Below are positions 6,627 through 7,021 of a stretch of DNA of 7,021 nucleotides, in pieces. The notes below the pieces were generated by a model. It had not been told where the DNA came from, made no database searches, and saw only the letters and a list, made by a program, of their open reading frames with translations. The stretch lies in assembly GCA_021798675.1 (NCBI GenBank), contig JAJZGE010000089.1:1-7021 (forward strand), read 5' to 3'. Position 1 is the stretch's first letter; the number at the start of each line of letters is the position of its first letter. The position numbers and the translations under genes are program-made. Source of the stretch: Pseudomonadota bacterium (GTDB lineage: Bacteria; Pseudomonadota; Gammaproteobacteria; Xanthomonadales; Rhodanobacteraceae).

Positions 6627-6938
6627 TCAATGGGCGGCAGAATCGCCGCCGTCTTCCAGATGCTGGTTGACGCGCTCGCGCAGCTCCTTGCCGGGTTTGA
6701 AATGTGGCACATGCTTGCCCGGCAGCGCCACAGCATCGCCCGTCTTCGGATTGCGCCCCATGCGTGCCGGCCGGTAGTGCAGCGCAAAGCTGCCGAAACC
6801 GCGCACCTCGATGCGTTCGCCGTGGGCCAGCGCGTGACTCATCTGTTCGATTACGCTCTTGACGGCCATTTCGACGTCGGCAAACGCAAGATGGGTCTGG
6901 CGCCTGGCCAGCGCCTCGATCAATTCGGATTTGGTCAT
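6627..6938 (-). CDS. ihfB: Integration host factor subunit beta
   Basis: IHF beta pairs with IHF alpha to bind and sharply bend DNA, acting in the nucleoid, recombination and transcription. The start [16 protein letters not shown] and the segments [20 protein letters not shown] (40-59) and [10 protein letters not shown] (61-70) are near-identical to E. coli IhfB. P64 is the proline that intercalates into DNA at the tip of the beta arm, and [15 protein letters not shown] (76-90) is the conserved C-terminal segment. At 103 residues it is about nine longer than the E. coli protein; the extra tail (EDGGDSAAH) is acidic and probably disordered. The ATG at 6936-6938 matches the family N-terminus exactly and is preceded by a weak purine-rich GGGG. 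The gene lies directly after what appears to be the end of rpsA, a neighbour pairing common in Proteobacteria, and has its own terminator. Confidence 0.97.
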   Translation of the reverse strand: MTKSELIEALARRQTHLAFADVEMAVKSVIEQMSHALAHGERIEVRGFGSFALHYRPARMGRNPKTGDAVALPGKHVPHFKPGKELRERVNQHLEDGGDSAAH

Positions 6939-6966
6939 GGGACCCCAATGTCCGTGACGTGAAACG

Positions 6967-6991
6967 GCGGGGCGGCAAAGCGCCGCCCCGC
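6967..6991 (-). terminator. Strong GC hairpin between rpsA and ihfB
   Basis: A perfect 10-bp GC-only stem (GCGGGGCGGC at 6967-6976 and GCCGCCCCGC at 6982-6991) with a 5-base loop lies 18 bases after the putative rpsA stop. On the minus strand it is followed by CGTTTC, so the T-run is only three bases. It is probably an rpsA terminator or attenuator that may let some transcription reach ihfB; it could also protect the rpsA mRNA 3' end. Confidence 0.65.
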
Positions 6992-7009
6992 ATGAGACTG
7001 TCGCAAAGA

Positions 7010-7021
7010 TCAGTCGGCCTT
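7010..7021 (-). CDS. rpsA: Probable 3' end of rpsA (30S ribosomal protein S1), four codons only
   Basis: The window edge reads AAG GCC GAC TGA on the minus strand, that is a Lys-Ala-Asp C-terminus and stop. It sits immediately before the GC hairpin and ihfB. S1 genes of the Xanthomonadales commonly end in a Lys/Ala/Asp-rich tail and precede ihfB, so this is the likely identity. With three residues visible, the call rests on gene order and not on sequence homology. Confidence 0.5.
   Translation of the reverse strand, partial: KAD

Overview
The window is GC-rich, tightly packed and coded almost entirely on the minus strand. The gene order (probable rpsA end, ihfB, lapA, lapB, a WecA/WbpL-type sugar-phosphate transferase, a WbpM/CapD-type dehydratase, galU) and the protein sequences point to a gammaproteobacterium of the Xanthomonadales/Lysobacterales, perhaps a Rhodanobacteraceae member such as Rhodanobacter, Dyella or Luteibacter. 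The lineage is inferred from gene order and composition, not from a database search.

Layout in the direction of transcription (high to low coordinates). At the edge, 7010-7021 looks like the last codons of rpsA, followed by a strong GC hairpin (6967-6991). ihfB (6627-6938) encodes the IHF beta subunit and is closed by an intrinsic terminator (6572-6604). A run of five overlapping genes follows: lapA (6212-6463), lapB (5043-6215), a polyprenyl-phosphate sugar-1-phosphate transferase (4013-5062), a membrane-bound nucleotide-sugar 4,6-dehydratase (2128-4026) and galU (1247-2131). The overlaps are 4, 20, 14 and 4 bases, so this is almost certainly one translationally coupled operon. A terminator candidate (1165-1193) closes it. 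Next comes a decayed fragment of pbpC (penicillin-binding protein 1C, about 698-1102) with a large internal deletion at its KTGT motif. An 11-bp perfect inverted repeat (650-693) follows, then the first 207 codons of an FAD-dependent amine/amino-acid oxidoreductase that runs off the window at base 1.

The operon is centred on the cell envelope. LapA/LapB set lipopolysaccharide output through control of LpxC turnover. The WecA/WbpL-like enzyme starts the lipid-linked O-antigen repeat on undecaprenyl phosphate. The WbpM-like enzyme makes a 4-keto-6-deoxy UDP-HexNAc precursor, and GalU makes UDP-glucose. No other O-antigen glycosyltransferase, flippase or polymerase is present, so those must lie elsewhere.

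I found no mobile element, CRISPR array, tRNA or rRNA, and no evidence for a wholly new system. The most unusual item is the pbpC remnant, whose reading frame stays open across the deletion junction.
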